Part shown: in pieces, positions 47,279-54,401 of the stretch | How the letters are laid out: the number at the start of each line of letters is the position of its first letter | Position numbering within the stretch: the stretch's first letter is position 1 | Origin: Gloeomargarita lithophora Alchichica-D10 | GTDB taxonomy: Bacteria; Cyanobacteriota; Cyanobacteriia; Gloeomargaritales; Gloeomargaritaceae | Length of the DNA: 62,380 nt | Reading direction: 5' to 3' | NCBI RefSeq assembly: GCF_001870225.1 | Contig: NZ_CP017675.1 | Coordinates: 2,628,561-2,690,940 of the forward strand | Translations under genes and position numbers: made by a program | The notes under the pieces: generated by a model | Databases searched by the model: none | What the model saw: the letters and a program-made list of their open reading frames with translations, nothing else | Told to the model about the DNA's origin: nothing

Positions 47279-47361
47279 AGTTTTATTTTGCCATGAACCC
47301 TCCATTGGCTAGAATGGAACCCGGTGCCCATCGTCCCATTCCCCCTGAGAGTCTGCCTGCC

Positions 47362-47574
47362 ATGAATGCCCAACCCTTGACCGAACAAGAGATTCAACAT
47401 CTCACCCCCGCCCAGGTGTCTGCCCTTGCCCAACGACTGGAACGGGATGATTATCCCAATGCCTTCGCCAGCCTCCAGGATTGGCATTTATTACGAAAAA
47501 TTGCGTTTCAACGCCCCGACCTGGTGGAATCCTATATGCACCTGTTGGATTTGGAAGCCTACGATGAATCCTGA
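47362..47574 (+). CDS. Small conserved-looking protein of unknown function
   Basis: About 70 residues from ATG 47362 ('MNAQPLTEQEIQHL'). The sequence is acidic and helical, with 'SALAQRLERDDYPNAF', 'LQDWHLLRKIAFQRPDLVE' and the end 'LLDLEAYDES'. I believe similar short proteins occur in other cyanobacteria, but give no family name. The frame can be extended to 47293. It precedes the glycine-rich membrane protein by 68 bases on the same strand. Confidence 0.6.
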   Translation: MNAQPLTEQEIQHLTPAQVSALAQRLERDDYPNAFASLQDWHLLRKIAFQRPDLVESYMHLLDLEAYDES

Positions 47575-47642
47575 CCCAGAACTTTGGGGTAGGATAGTGA
47601 TTGCCCAGAGGGGCGACTGCTGTTGTTGATGCGGGGGCAATC

Positions 47643-47966
47643 ATGGGTTTAATTAAGCGTTTATTTGGGTTAATTGGTGCCATTTTTGGCTTCATTGGCG
47701 GTATCTTCGGGGCAATTTTCGGTATTTTCCGGCGGCGACCCCAAACGGAGTCTTCCCTGGAAGTATCCTTTTTCCTTGACCCAGACGATGCGAAAAGTGT
47801 TGGCAGACAGAATGAACCGGCTCGCCCGGAAGCCAAGCTAAACACGGCGGCGGCACGGGTCGCCATGGCTTTTAATTCCGGTTCCCCGGATTTGAGCAAC
47901 CGGCGCCGGCCTGGGCCGAATATGAATGCGTTTTTGGACATGGCGAAGCAGGTGCGCCGTACCTGA
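47643..47966 (+). CDS. Small protein with N-terminal glycine-zipper membrane segment
   Basis: The 107-residue product from ATG 47643 begins 'MGLIKRLFGLIGAIFGFI' and continues with regularly spaced Gly (about every four residues) to residue 28, a glycine-zipper-like hydrophobic helix. A basic stop 'FRRRP' and a hydrophilic tail follow ('LEVSFFLDPDDAKS', 'NAFLDMAKQVRRT'). No family is assigned. The stop overlaps the ictB ATG by one base (TGATG), so the two are translationally coupled. Confidence 0.65.
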   Translation: MGLIKRLFGLIGAIFGFIGGIFGAIFGIFRRRPQTESSLEVSFFLDPDDAKSVGRQNEPARPEAKLNTAAARVAMAFNSGSPDLSNRRRPGPNMNAFLDMAKQVRRT

Positions 47967-49285
47967 TGCTCCCAGCGGCTTGGTTCCCGGCCAGTTGGCT
48001 CACCCGCTGGTGGGGTCGGGGTAGCCCTTGGTTGCCGGGGAGTGTCCTGGGGCGATGGCGGGATGAAGCTACGGTGCTTTGGGTGGCGGTGGTCTTACTG
48101 GGGCTGCCGTTTTTAACCAATGACCAAATTGGTATCCTGCTGTTGGGCGGGGTGGGTTTGTGGCTGGGTTTATTGCTGTTGGAGCCGCCCCAGGGATTGT
48201 GGTACCCGGCGGTAGGGTATTGGCTGATTCTGACCTGGGCAACGGCCTTTTCCCCGGTGAAAATGGCGGCCTTGAGCGGTTGGGTGAAGGCCAGTCTCTA
48301 TCTGGCTTCCTTGGGGGTACTGTTGCGGGGGGTGCGCCGCCGGGGGAATTTATTAATGATGGTGTACCTGCTGGTGGCACTGCTGGTGGCGGTGGTCGGT
48401 CTGCGGCAATGGGTTTTTGGGGCAGAAGCCCTAGCGACCTGGATTGACCCGGAATCGCCGCTATCGGGCACGACCCGGGTGTATAGCTTTTTGAAAAATC
48501 CCAATGTGTTGGCGGGCTATCTCCTGCCGGGGGTGGGGATGGGTTTGGGCTGTCTGCTGGGCTGGCGCACCTGGGCGCAACGGGGGCTGGCCTTAACCCT
48601 GGTGCTAGTGTTGACCAGTTGTGTCGTACTCACGGGCAGTCGGGGCGGCTGGCTGGCACTGGCGGCGGTCTATGGCAGTTTTGGGCTATTGGTGGGCTGG
48701 GGCTGGTGGCAATGGAGTCCCCATCGTCCCCTCTGGCAAAGGGTTTTGCTGTGGGTAGGGGCGGGTTTGCTCCTGGTGGCTGTACTGTCATTGTTGGGAC
48801 GGTCTGAACGCCTGCGCCTGCGGTTCCTGAGCATTTTTGCGGGACGAGCCGACAGCAGTAACAATTTTCGGATCAATGTCTGGGCGGCGGTGGTGGCGAT
48901 GATCCGGGATTATCCTTGGCTGGGCATCGGGCCGGGCAATCGGGCGTTTAATCTCATCTACCCCCTCTACCAACGACCGAATTTTAATGCCCTGGGGGCT
49001 TACTCGGTGCCCCTGGAGGTGACGGTGGAAGCGGGACTGCTGGGCTTGGGGGCTTTTCTGGCCTTGACGGGGGCGACCCTGCGCCGCAGTTGGCAGAATT
49101 TACATTACTTTGTCAAACACCCCTGCCCGGAAACATTCCTGCTCATGGGTGTTCTGGCCGGAATGGCGGGCACCATGACCCACGGCCTGGTGGATACCCT
49201 CTGGTTTCGCCCCCAGGTGCAGATACTCTGGTGGTTTAGCGTTGCCCTGGTTTTTTCCACCTACGATTCCAAGTCATCGCCGTAG
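47966..49285 (+). CDS. ictB: IctB-family polytopic membrane protein (O-antigen ligase-like)
   Basis: The 439-residue protein has about ten or more membrane segments and the Wzy/WaaL-like features 'FLKNPNVLAGYLLPG', 'LTGSRGGWLALA' and 'YPWLGIGPGNRAFNLIYPLYQ'. Cyanobacterial members are named IctB, once proposed as inorganic-carbon transporters; the fold is closer to O-antigen ligases, so the biochemical role is open. It is coupled to the small glycine-zipper gene. Its 3' end overlaps the convergent DUF2973 gene by 25 bases. Confidence 0.83.
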   Translation: MLPAAWFPASWLTRWWGRGSPWLPGSVLGRWRDEATVLWVAVVLLGLPFLTNDQIGILLLGGVGLWLGLLLLEPPQGLWYPAVGYWLILTWATAFSPVKMAALSGWVKASLYLASLGVLLRGVRRRGNLLMMVYLLVALLVAVVGLRQWVFGAEALATWIDPESPLSGTTRVYSFLKNPNVLAGYLLPGVGMGLGCLLGWRTWAQRGLALTLVLVLTSCVVLTGSRGGWLALAAVYGSFGLLVGWGWWQWSPHRPLWQRVLLWVGAGLLLVAVLSLLGRSERLRLRFLSIFAGRADSSNNFRINVWAAVVAMIRDYPWLGIGPGNRAFNLIYPLYQRPNFNALGAYSVPLEVTVEAGLLGLGAFLALTGATLRRSWQNLHYFVKHPCPETFLLMGVLAGMAGTMTHGLVDTLWFRPQVQILWWFSVALVFSTYDSKSSP

Positions 49286-49512
49286 AGTTTATCCAACTGC
49301 TGGCGGGCTTCCTCCAAATTGACGCTCCGCATCACCATCAACGGTTCATTCACCGGATTACCTGCCTCGTCCAAAAGCTCTGGATGGGGTACGGCACGGT
49401 GTCGGGGGTATTGGGATTCTAAGCTGAGGCGCATTAAACTGCGGAGAAGATTGCCCAGAGCCAAAACCGCTAAGACGGTAAAGAGGACAACGTATAGTAA
49501 ATGTAAAATCAT
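49261..49512 (-). CDS. DUF2973 small membrane protein
   Basis: An 83-residue protein with one N-terminal membrane helix ('LHLLYVVLFTVLAVLALGNL'). A cytosolic tail with 'VPHPELLDEAGNPVNEPLMVMR' and 'EARQQLDKLYG' is the pattern I know as cyanobacterial DUF2973. It follows a DUF2605 gene by 19 bases, a pair that often occurs together. Function unknown. Confidence 0.78.
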   Translation of the reverse strand: MILHLLYVVLFTVLAVLALGNLLRSLMRLSLESQYPRHRAVPHPELLDEAGNPVNEPLMVMRSVNLEEARQQLDKLYGDDLES

Positions 49513-49531
49513 TATCGGTGGGAAAAGCGGG

Positions 49532-49837
49532 TTAGGGGTGGGTGCGGGTCTGTAACCGGAGATGCCAACATTCTAAAACCAGACGATGCCAGCCCATTAA
49601 AACTGAGGTGTCTACCCCAACGCCGGTGCTGGCGAGGAGGGCATGGGTGGCCTGGACTTCGCCCTGGGCTTGGGTAATCTGTGCCAAAAGTGTTTGCCGC
49701 TGGCTGGGTTCCAAAAACGGCAGGGTGTCCCCGTTGAGCATCTGGCGGGCTTGGCTGAACCAGTACATAAAGTCTTCTAAAAGTGGTTCCAGAAGCGACT
49801 TTACAATGGGGGAGTAGGACGAGTGGGGCATATTCAT
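49532..49837 (-). CDS. DUF2605 family protein
   Basis: A 101-residue soluble helical protein. 'LLEPLLEDFMYWFSQARQML', 'QAQGEVQATHALLASTGVGVD' and 'MGWHRLVLECWH' fit DUF2605, a cyanobacterial family of unknown function. Start choices are ATG 49837 or 49831. It is divergent from rubA and upstream of DUF2973 on one likely transcript. Confidence 0.78.
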   Translation of the reverse strand: MNMPHSSYSPIVKSLLEPLLEDFMYWFSQARQMLNGDTLPFLEPSQRQTLLAQITQAQGEVQATHALLASTGVGVDTSVLMGWHRLVLECWHLRLQTRTHP

Positions 49838-49974
49838 AGGGGGTTTATCAAAAGTGGGTTAACATCTCTATACATATTAAATCTTTTTACACTTCTTAAC
49901 AATAGGGGGACAGCCTTATTTGGCGGTGCGGGGGTACCCCTGTGGCATAATGGGAAAGGCGTTGGGGTGGGTTT

Positions 49975-50301
49975 ATGACTGAATTGGCGGTGGCGGAACT
50001 GTCCCGTTATGAATGCCGTTCCTGTGGCTACATTTACGAGCCAGAGCGGGGACAACCGGATAAGGGGGTGATGCCAGGAACGGCCTTTACCAGCTTGGTT
50101 GCCGATTGGCGGTGTCCCGTGTGTGGTGCCCGCAAGAGTGCTTTTGCGGATATTGGTACCAATCAGACGGCGGGCTTCCCGGAAAATTATCGCTACGGGT
50201 TGGGGGTAAATACCCTCACGCCGGGGCAGAAAAATTTGTTGATTTTTGGCGGGTTGGCGATTGGGTTTCTCTTTTTAATGAGTTTCTACGGGTTGAAATA
50301 G
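49975..50301 (+). CDS. rubA: Membrane-anchored rubredoxin RubA
   Basis: Thylakoid rubredoxin needed for photosystem assembly in cyanobacteria and chloroplasts. The 108-residue product binds one iron through 'CRSCGYIYEPERG' and 'CPVCGARKSAF' (residues 15-58). A linker leads to a single C-terminal membrane helix ('NLLIFGGLAIGFLFLMSF'). A GGCATAAT box lies about 30 bases upstream. It is followed one base later by ycf48, the usual partner. Confidence 0.93.
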   Translation: MTELAVAELSRYECRSCGYIYEPERGQPDKGVMPGTAFTSLVADWRCPVCGARKSAFADIGTNQTAGFPENYRYGLGVNTLTPGQKNLLIFGGLAIGFLFLMSFYGLK

Positions 50302-50302
50302 T

Positions 50303-51286
50303 ATGCGGCGCGTGTGGGCAATGATTCTGTGTGTGTTTTTGCTGGGGTGTGCCCGGGGGCCAGCGGCTTTGGCGGTGCATCCCTGGGAGCCGGTGCCTTT
50401 GCCGACGACGGCCACCCTGATGGACATTGCTTTTGACCCGGATAATGCCCAACATGGCTGGGTGGTGGGGACGGAGGCCACCCTATTGGAAACCCAGGAC
50501 GGGGGCAAAACCTGGGCTTTGCGGGCGTTGGATGTGGGGGAGGGGTTGTACCGCTTGACGGCGGTGAGTATGCGCTCCGGGGAAGGTTGGGTGGTGGGCA
50601 AACCGGCACTGCTGTTGCATACCACGGATGGGGGGCAGTCTTGGGTGCGGATTCCTTTGGATGAACGACTGCCGGGGGCACCGATTGCCATTGCCGCCTT
50701 GGGGACAGGTCAGGCGGAGATGACCACGGATTTGGGGGCAATTTATCGCACGACCGATGGGGGGCAGTCCTGGCAGGCGCAGGTGCAACAGGCGTTGGGG
50801 GCGGCGCGGGATTTAGACCGGGACGGGCAGGGGCGTTATACGGCGGTGTCCACCAAGGGGAATTTTTATTCCACCTGGGAGCCGGGGCAGGCGGCCTGGG
50901 TGCAACACAACCGGGAGAGTTCCCGACGGGTGCAGAGCATGGGGTTTATGCCCAGCGGGGGCTTGTGGATGCTGAGTCAGGCGGGGGAATTGCGCTTCAA
51001 TCCCGATGGTCAGGAGGGGAATTGGACAAAACCCCGGCAACCGGAGGGGAATGTGGGTTTTTTGGGGATTGGTTTGCTGGATATGGCCTACCGGTCGGCT
51101 CAGGAACTGTGGTTGACGGGGGGGAGTGGGACGTTGTATGTCAGCCAGGATGGGGGACAGACCTGGCAACAGGATAAGGAAGTGGAGAAAATTCCGGCGA
51201 ATTTGTACCGCATTGTCTTTTTTACGCCGGAGCAGGGATTCATTCTGGGGAATCAGGGGACACTCCTGCGCTACCGGGGGGTTTAG
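50303..51286 (+). CDS. ycf48: Photosystem II assembly factor Ycf48 (HCF136)
   Basis: Lumenal assembly factor that helps bring D1 into early PSII complexes. The 327-residue product starts with a lipoprotein-type signal, 'MILCVFLLGC' (lipobox Cys near residue 16). A seven-bladed propeller with BNR/Asp-box motifs follows: 'QDGGKTW', 'TDGGQSW' (twice) and 'QDGGQTW'. In most cyanobacteria psbEFLJ follow rubA-ycf48; here the next gene is an acyltransferase. Confidence 0.95.
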   Translation: MRRVWAMILCVFLLGCARGPAALAVHPWEPVPLPTTATLMDIAFDPDNAQHGWVVGTEATLLETQDGGKTWALRALDVGEGLYRLTAVSMRSGEGWVVGKPALLLHTTDGGQSWVRIPLDERLPGAPIAIAALGTGQAEMTTDLGAIYRTTDGGQSWQAQVQQALGAARDLDRDGQGRYTAVSTKGNFYSTWEPGQAAWVQHNRESSRRVQSMGFMPSGGLWMLSQAGELRFNPDGQEGNWTKPRQPEGNVGFLGIGLLDMAYRSAQELWLTGGSGTLYVSQDGGQTWQQDKEVEKIPANLYRIVFFTPEQGFILGNQGTLLRYRGV

Positions 51287-52654
51287 GTGCGGCGCGCCCA
51301 ACCTGGTTTGCAATTTATCCCCCCCCAGTACCAGCCGTGGGTGTGCCGGGGGATTCATGGCATATTGCCCTGGTGGATGCGGACGCAGTTAAAAATTGCC
51401 CAGGTGCGGGTGGAGGGGGCGGCGACCCTGGTGCCCTGGTACGAGCAGGTGCAAAAGAATCAGGCACGGGTGCTGTTGGCCTTTCGCCATCCCACCCTGG
51501 ATGACCCGTATATGATTTTGTACTTACTTTCCCGCTCGGTGCCCCAGGCGGCGCGGGGGTTGGGGGTGAAATTAAAACTGCCATTACACAACTATTTTAT
51601 CTACGACCGGGGAATTCCCCTGTGGGCGGGGCGGTGGGTGGGCTGGTTGTTTTCCCGGTTGGGGGGGATTCCCATCCAGCGGGGGCGCAGTGACCGGACG
51701 GCAATTAAAACGATTCGGGAACTTTTGGTGCGGGGGGGAATGCCCTTGACCGTGGCACCGGAGGGGGGGATCAACAGCCACAGTGAACGCTTGGCACCCC
51801 TGGAGCCGGGGTTGCCCCAGATGGGGTTTTGGTGTTTGGAGGATTTGGCCAAACAGGGGCAGGAAATGCCGGTGGTGGTGATTCCGATTGGGATTCAGTA
51901 CGGGTTTTTGCATCCCCCCTGGGAAAAAATCAGCGAACTATTGGCCAAGATGGAGACCTGGTGTGGGTTGCCGGTGGCGCAACCATTACCTACGGAACCG
52001 ACCGCCCGGCAGGAGCACCTTTATGCCCGCCTGCTGGGCTTGGCGGATTATTTGCTGACCCAGATGGAGGCGTTTTACGCTCGGTTTTATCACCATTCCC
52101 AGGCGAGTATTGCTCCAGATACGGATTTAGGGATCAATGCCCATTTGAAAATTCGCTTGGAACGTCTGCGGGAGGCGGCCTTGGCGATCACGGAAGCCTT
52201 TTTTGGGGTCAAGGGAGAGGGCACCACCATTGACCGGTGCCGCCGCTTGGAATCCGCCGGTTGGGAGTGGCTGTACCGCCAGGATTGGGCAGAATTATCC
52301 CCGATGGCTCGGAATTTGGCCGACCGGATCGCCCAGGAAGCGGAACTGCGCCTGTGGCATATGCAGTTGGTGGAACGGCTGACCAGCGTGACCGGGGATT
52401 ATGTGCGGGAAAAGCCCACCGCCGACCGCTTTGCTGAAATTACTTTGATCCTGTGGTCGGTGGTGACGCACCTACGGGGCAAAAATCAACCGGCGAATTT
52501 GGGGCAACGCTGGGTCGCCATCCGGGTCGGGGAACCCCTGCGGTTGAATGATTACTGGGATACGTACCAAAGCAATCGCAAGGCCGCCCGCCAGGTGGTG
52601 AATGAGGTGACGGACACCTTGGCGCAACGGTTGCAGGCATTGATTGTGGGTTAA
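51287..52654 (+). CDS. PlsC-like glycerolipid acyltransferase
   Basis: The 455-residue product carries the LPLAT motifs: H(x4)D in 'AFRHPTLDDPY' (about residue 64), 'GGIPIQRGRSDRTAI', and 'VAPEGGINSHSE' for substrate binding, then 'VIPIGIQY'. The C-terminal 200 residues are helical and unusual in length compared with simple 1-acyl-glycerol-3-phosphate acyltransferases (about 250 residues). The start is a GTG directly after the ycf48 stop, so it is co-transcribed. Acyl substrate unknown. Confidence 0.8.
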   Translation: MRRAQPGLQFIPPQYQPWVCRGIHGILPWWMRTQLKIAQVRVEGAATLVPWYEQVQKNQARVLLAFRHPTLDDPYMILYLLSRSVPQAARGLGVKLKLPLHNYFIYDRGIPLWAGRWVGWLFSRLGGIPIQRGRSDRTAIKTIRELLVRGGMPLTVAPEGGINSHSERLAPLEPGLPQMGFWCLEDLAKQGQEMPVVVIPIGIQYGFLHPPWEKISELLAKMETWCGLPVAQPLPTEPTARQEHLYARLLGLADYLLTQMEAFYARFYHHSQASIAPDTDLGINAHLKIRLERLREAALAITEAFFGVKGEGTTIDRCRRLESAGWEWLYRQDWAELSPMARNLADRIAQEAELRLWHMQLVERLTSVTGDYVREKPTADRFAEITLILWSVVTHLRGKNQPANLGQRWVAIRVGEPLRLNDYWDTYQSNRKAARQVVNEVTDTLAQRLQALIVG

Positions 52655-52734
52655 GGGTAATTGAGTTCGTATTGATAAGGACACCTCGATTGATTCGCAC
52701 CAGCAGAAAGTCATCTCGCTGGAATGCCAGTATT

Positions 52735-52793
52735 ACTGAGAACCAAGGACGGGGGCGGTGCCCCTCTGACCGCTAATTCTAAATTTATAGAGG
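52735..52793 (-). repeat. Dispersed palindromic repeat, copy 5
   Basis: On the minus strand: ACCTCTATAAATTTAGAATT, AGCGGTCAGAGGGGCACCGC, CCCCGTCCTTGGTTCTCAGT. It lies in the gap between the acyltransferase and ychF stops, adjacent to the ychF 3' end. Confidence 0.65.
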
Positions 52794-52812
52794 TACCCTT
52801 TAGTCGGTTACA

Positions 52813-53904
52813 TCACACATTAAACCGAAATACCATCACATCCCCTTCTTGTACCAGATATTCCTTGCCCTCACTGCGAATCAGCCCTTTTTCCCGTGCC
52901 GCCGTCATCGCACCGGAACGCACCAAATCCTCGTAGCCAATGGTTTCTGCCCGGATAAATCCCCGCTCAAAATCCGTGTGAATCACTCCGGCGGCCTGGG
53001 GGGCGAACATCCCGGCTTTGATTGTCCAGGCGCGGGTTTCGGTTTCTCCGGTGGTCAAAAATGTCCGCAAACCCAACAATTCATAGGTCGCCCGAATCAA
53101 AGCCCGCAAGCCGCCACTGCTGACCCCTAAACTGGCTAGGTAATCCGCCCGTTCCTGGGGAGAAAGTTCCGTGAGTTCCGCTTCCACCTGCGCCGACACC
53201 CGCACCACCTGCGCCTGTTCAGTGTGCGCCAGGGTTTCCACTTGGCTAGTCCAGGGATTTCCGGTGGCTAAATCCGTTTCGCTGACATTGGTGGCGTAGA
53301 TCATGGGTTTGGCGGTCAATAAATCCAAAGGCCGCAGGATGGCTTGCTGTTCCTCGGTTAAACCCATCTGCCGCACTAAGCGTCCCTGATTCAATTCGGC
53401 GGCCACTTGGGCTAACAGTTCTATTTCTTCCTGGGCAGATTTTTGGGTACGGGCAAGTTTTTTTTGCTTGTCCTGCCGTCGTTCCACCTGCTCCAAATCA
53501 GCTAAGGCCAGTTCCAGGTTAATTACCTCCATATCCCGCCCCGGGTCAACGGAACCGCTGACGTGGATAATGTCCGGGTCATCGAAACAGCGCACCACCT
53601 GGACAATCGCATCCACCTGACGAATGTGCGACAAAAATTGATTGCCCCGCCCTTCCCCCCGGCTCGCCCCCTCGACCAACCCGGCAATATCCACAAATTC
53701 AATCTGCGCCGGGACAATCTGCCGGGAACGGGAAAGCTGAGCCAGCACCGCCAGCCGCTCATCCGGGACATTCACTACCCCCCGGTTGGGTTCAATCGTA
53801 CAAAAAGGATAATTTTGGGCATCCGCCTTGGCATTTTCCACCAGGGCGTTAAATAGGGTTGACTTACCCACATTCGGCAGACCAACAATTCCCGCTTTGA
53901 GCAT
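52813..53904 (-). CDS. ychF: Ribosome-binding ATPase YchF
   Basis: Obg-related P-loop protein that binds ribosomes and prefers ATP. From ATG 53904 (AAGGGA site) it has 363 residues. The G1 motif is 'GLPNVGKSTLFNAL', G3 'DIAGLVEGASRGEGRGNQFL', and the base-reading motif is 'TNVSETD' (NxxE) in place of NKxD, which marks YchF. The C-terminal TGS domain has 'FERGFIRAETIGYEDLV'. The frame extends to 53997 without support. Confidence 0.95.
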   Translation of the reverse strand: MLKAGIVGLPNVGKSTLFNALVENAKADAQNYPFCTIEPNRGVVNVPDERLAVLAQLSRSRQIVPAQIEFVDIAGLVEGASRGEGRGNQFLSHIRQVDAIVQVVRCFDDPDIIHVSGSVDPGRDMEVINLELALADLEQVERRQDKQKKLARTQKSAQEEIELLAQVAAELNQGRLVRQMGLTEEQQAILRPLDLLTAKPMIYATNVSETDLATGNPWTSQVETLAHTEQAQVVRVSAQVEAELTELSPQERADYLASLGVSSGGLRALIRATYELLGLRTFLTTGETETRAWTIKAGMFAPQAAGVIHTDFERGFIRAETIGYEDLVRSGAMTAAREKGLIRSEGKEYLVQEGDVMVFRFNV

Positions 53905-54045
53905 TCCCTTGCACCAACCATTCCTCAGGCATCGTAACATTCTTAAATATGTTCTCAGCTTTGCGGGATTTGGGCAAAAAGATTTTGTAGGATACATGGG
54001 GGGTGATTGCCCCGTTCATTCATTTACTACTGAGGCGAGGGGAAC

Positions 54046-54372
54046 ATGGGTGCTCTAATGACCGTACTGCTAACGATGGTGATGGTGGTGGTGGGTTGGA
54101 TTCAGCCTGCCCAAGCCGCTGATCTGGCTCACGGGGGCAAAGTGTTTGGTGCCAACTGTGCCGCTTGCCATGCCGGGGGACGGAATGTGGTGGTGGCCAG
54201 TAAATCCCTGAAAAAAACCGACCTGGAAAAATACGGCATGGACTTGGCTGGGATTGTCTATCAAGTCACCAACGGCAAAAATGCCATGCCCGCCTTCAAA
54301 GGCCGTCTGAGTGCCGCTGATATTGAAGATGTGGCCAACTTTGTGGTGGCGCAGGCGGAAAAAGGCTGGTAG
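54046..54372 (+). CDS. petJ: Cytochrome c6
   Basis: Soluble lumenal electron carrier from cytochrome b6f to photosystem I. The 108-residue precursor has a signal peptide cut near 'AQA-ADLAHG'. Heme attachment is 'CAACH' and the Met ligand is in '[11 protein letters not shown]'. A GAGGGG site precedes the ATG by four bases. The mature size (about 84 residues) is normal. No plastocyanin gene is seen in the window. Confidence 0.95.
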   Translation: MGALMTVLLTMVMVVVGWIQPAQAADLAHGGKVFGANCAACHAGGRNVVVASKSLKKTDLEKYGMDLAGIVYQVTNGKNAMPAFKGRLSAADIEDVANFVVAQAEKGW

Positions 54373-54401
54373 TTGCCGATCACCGGCGGGGGGTGCATCC
54401 G

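Noticed and set aside
47402-47941. 179-codon minus-strand frame
   Set aside because: Shadow of the two small plus-strand genes before ictB, which have good starts and a TGATG junction.
49931-49940. GGGGTACCCC palindrome upstream of rubA
   Set aside because: Perfect but only 10 bases and GC-rich; likely chance, no matching half-sites nearby.
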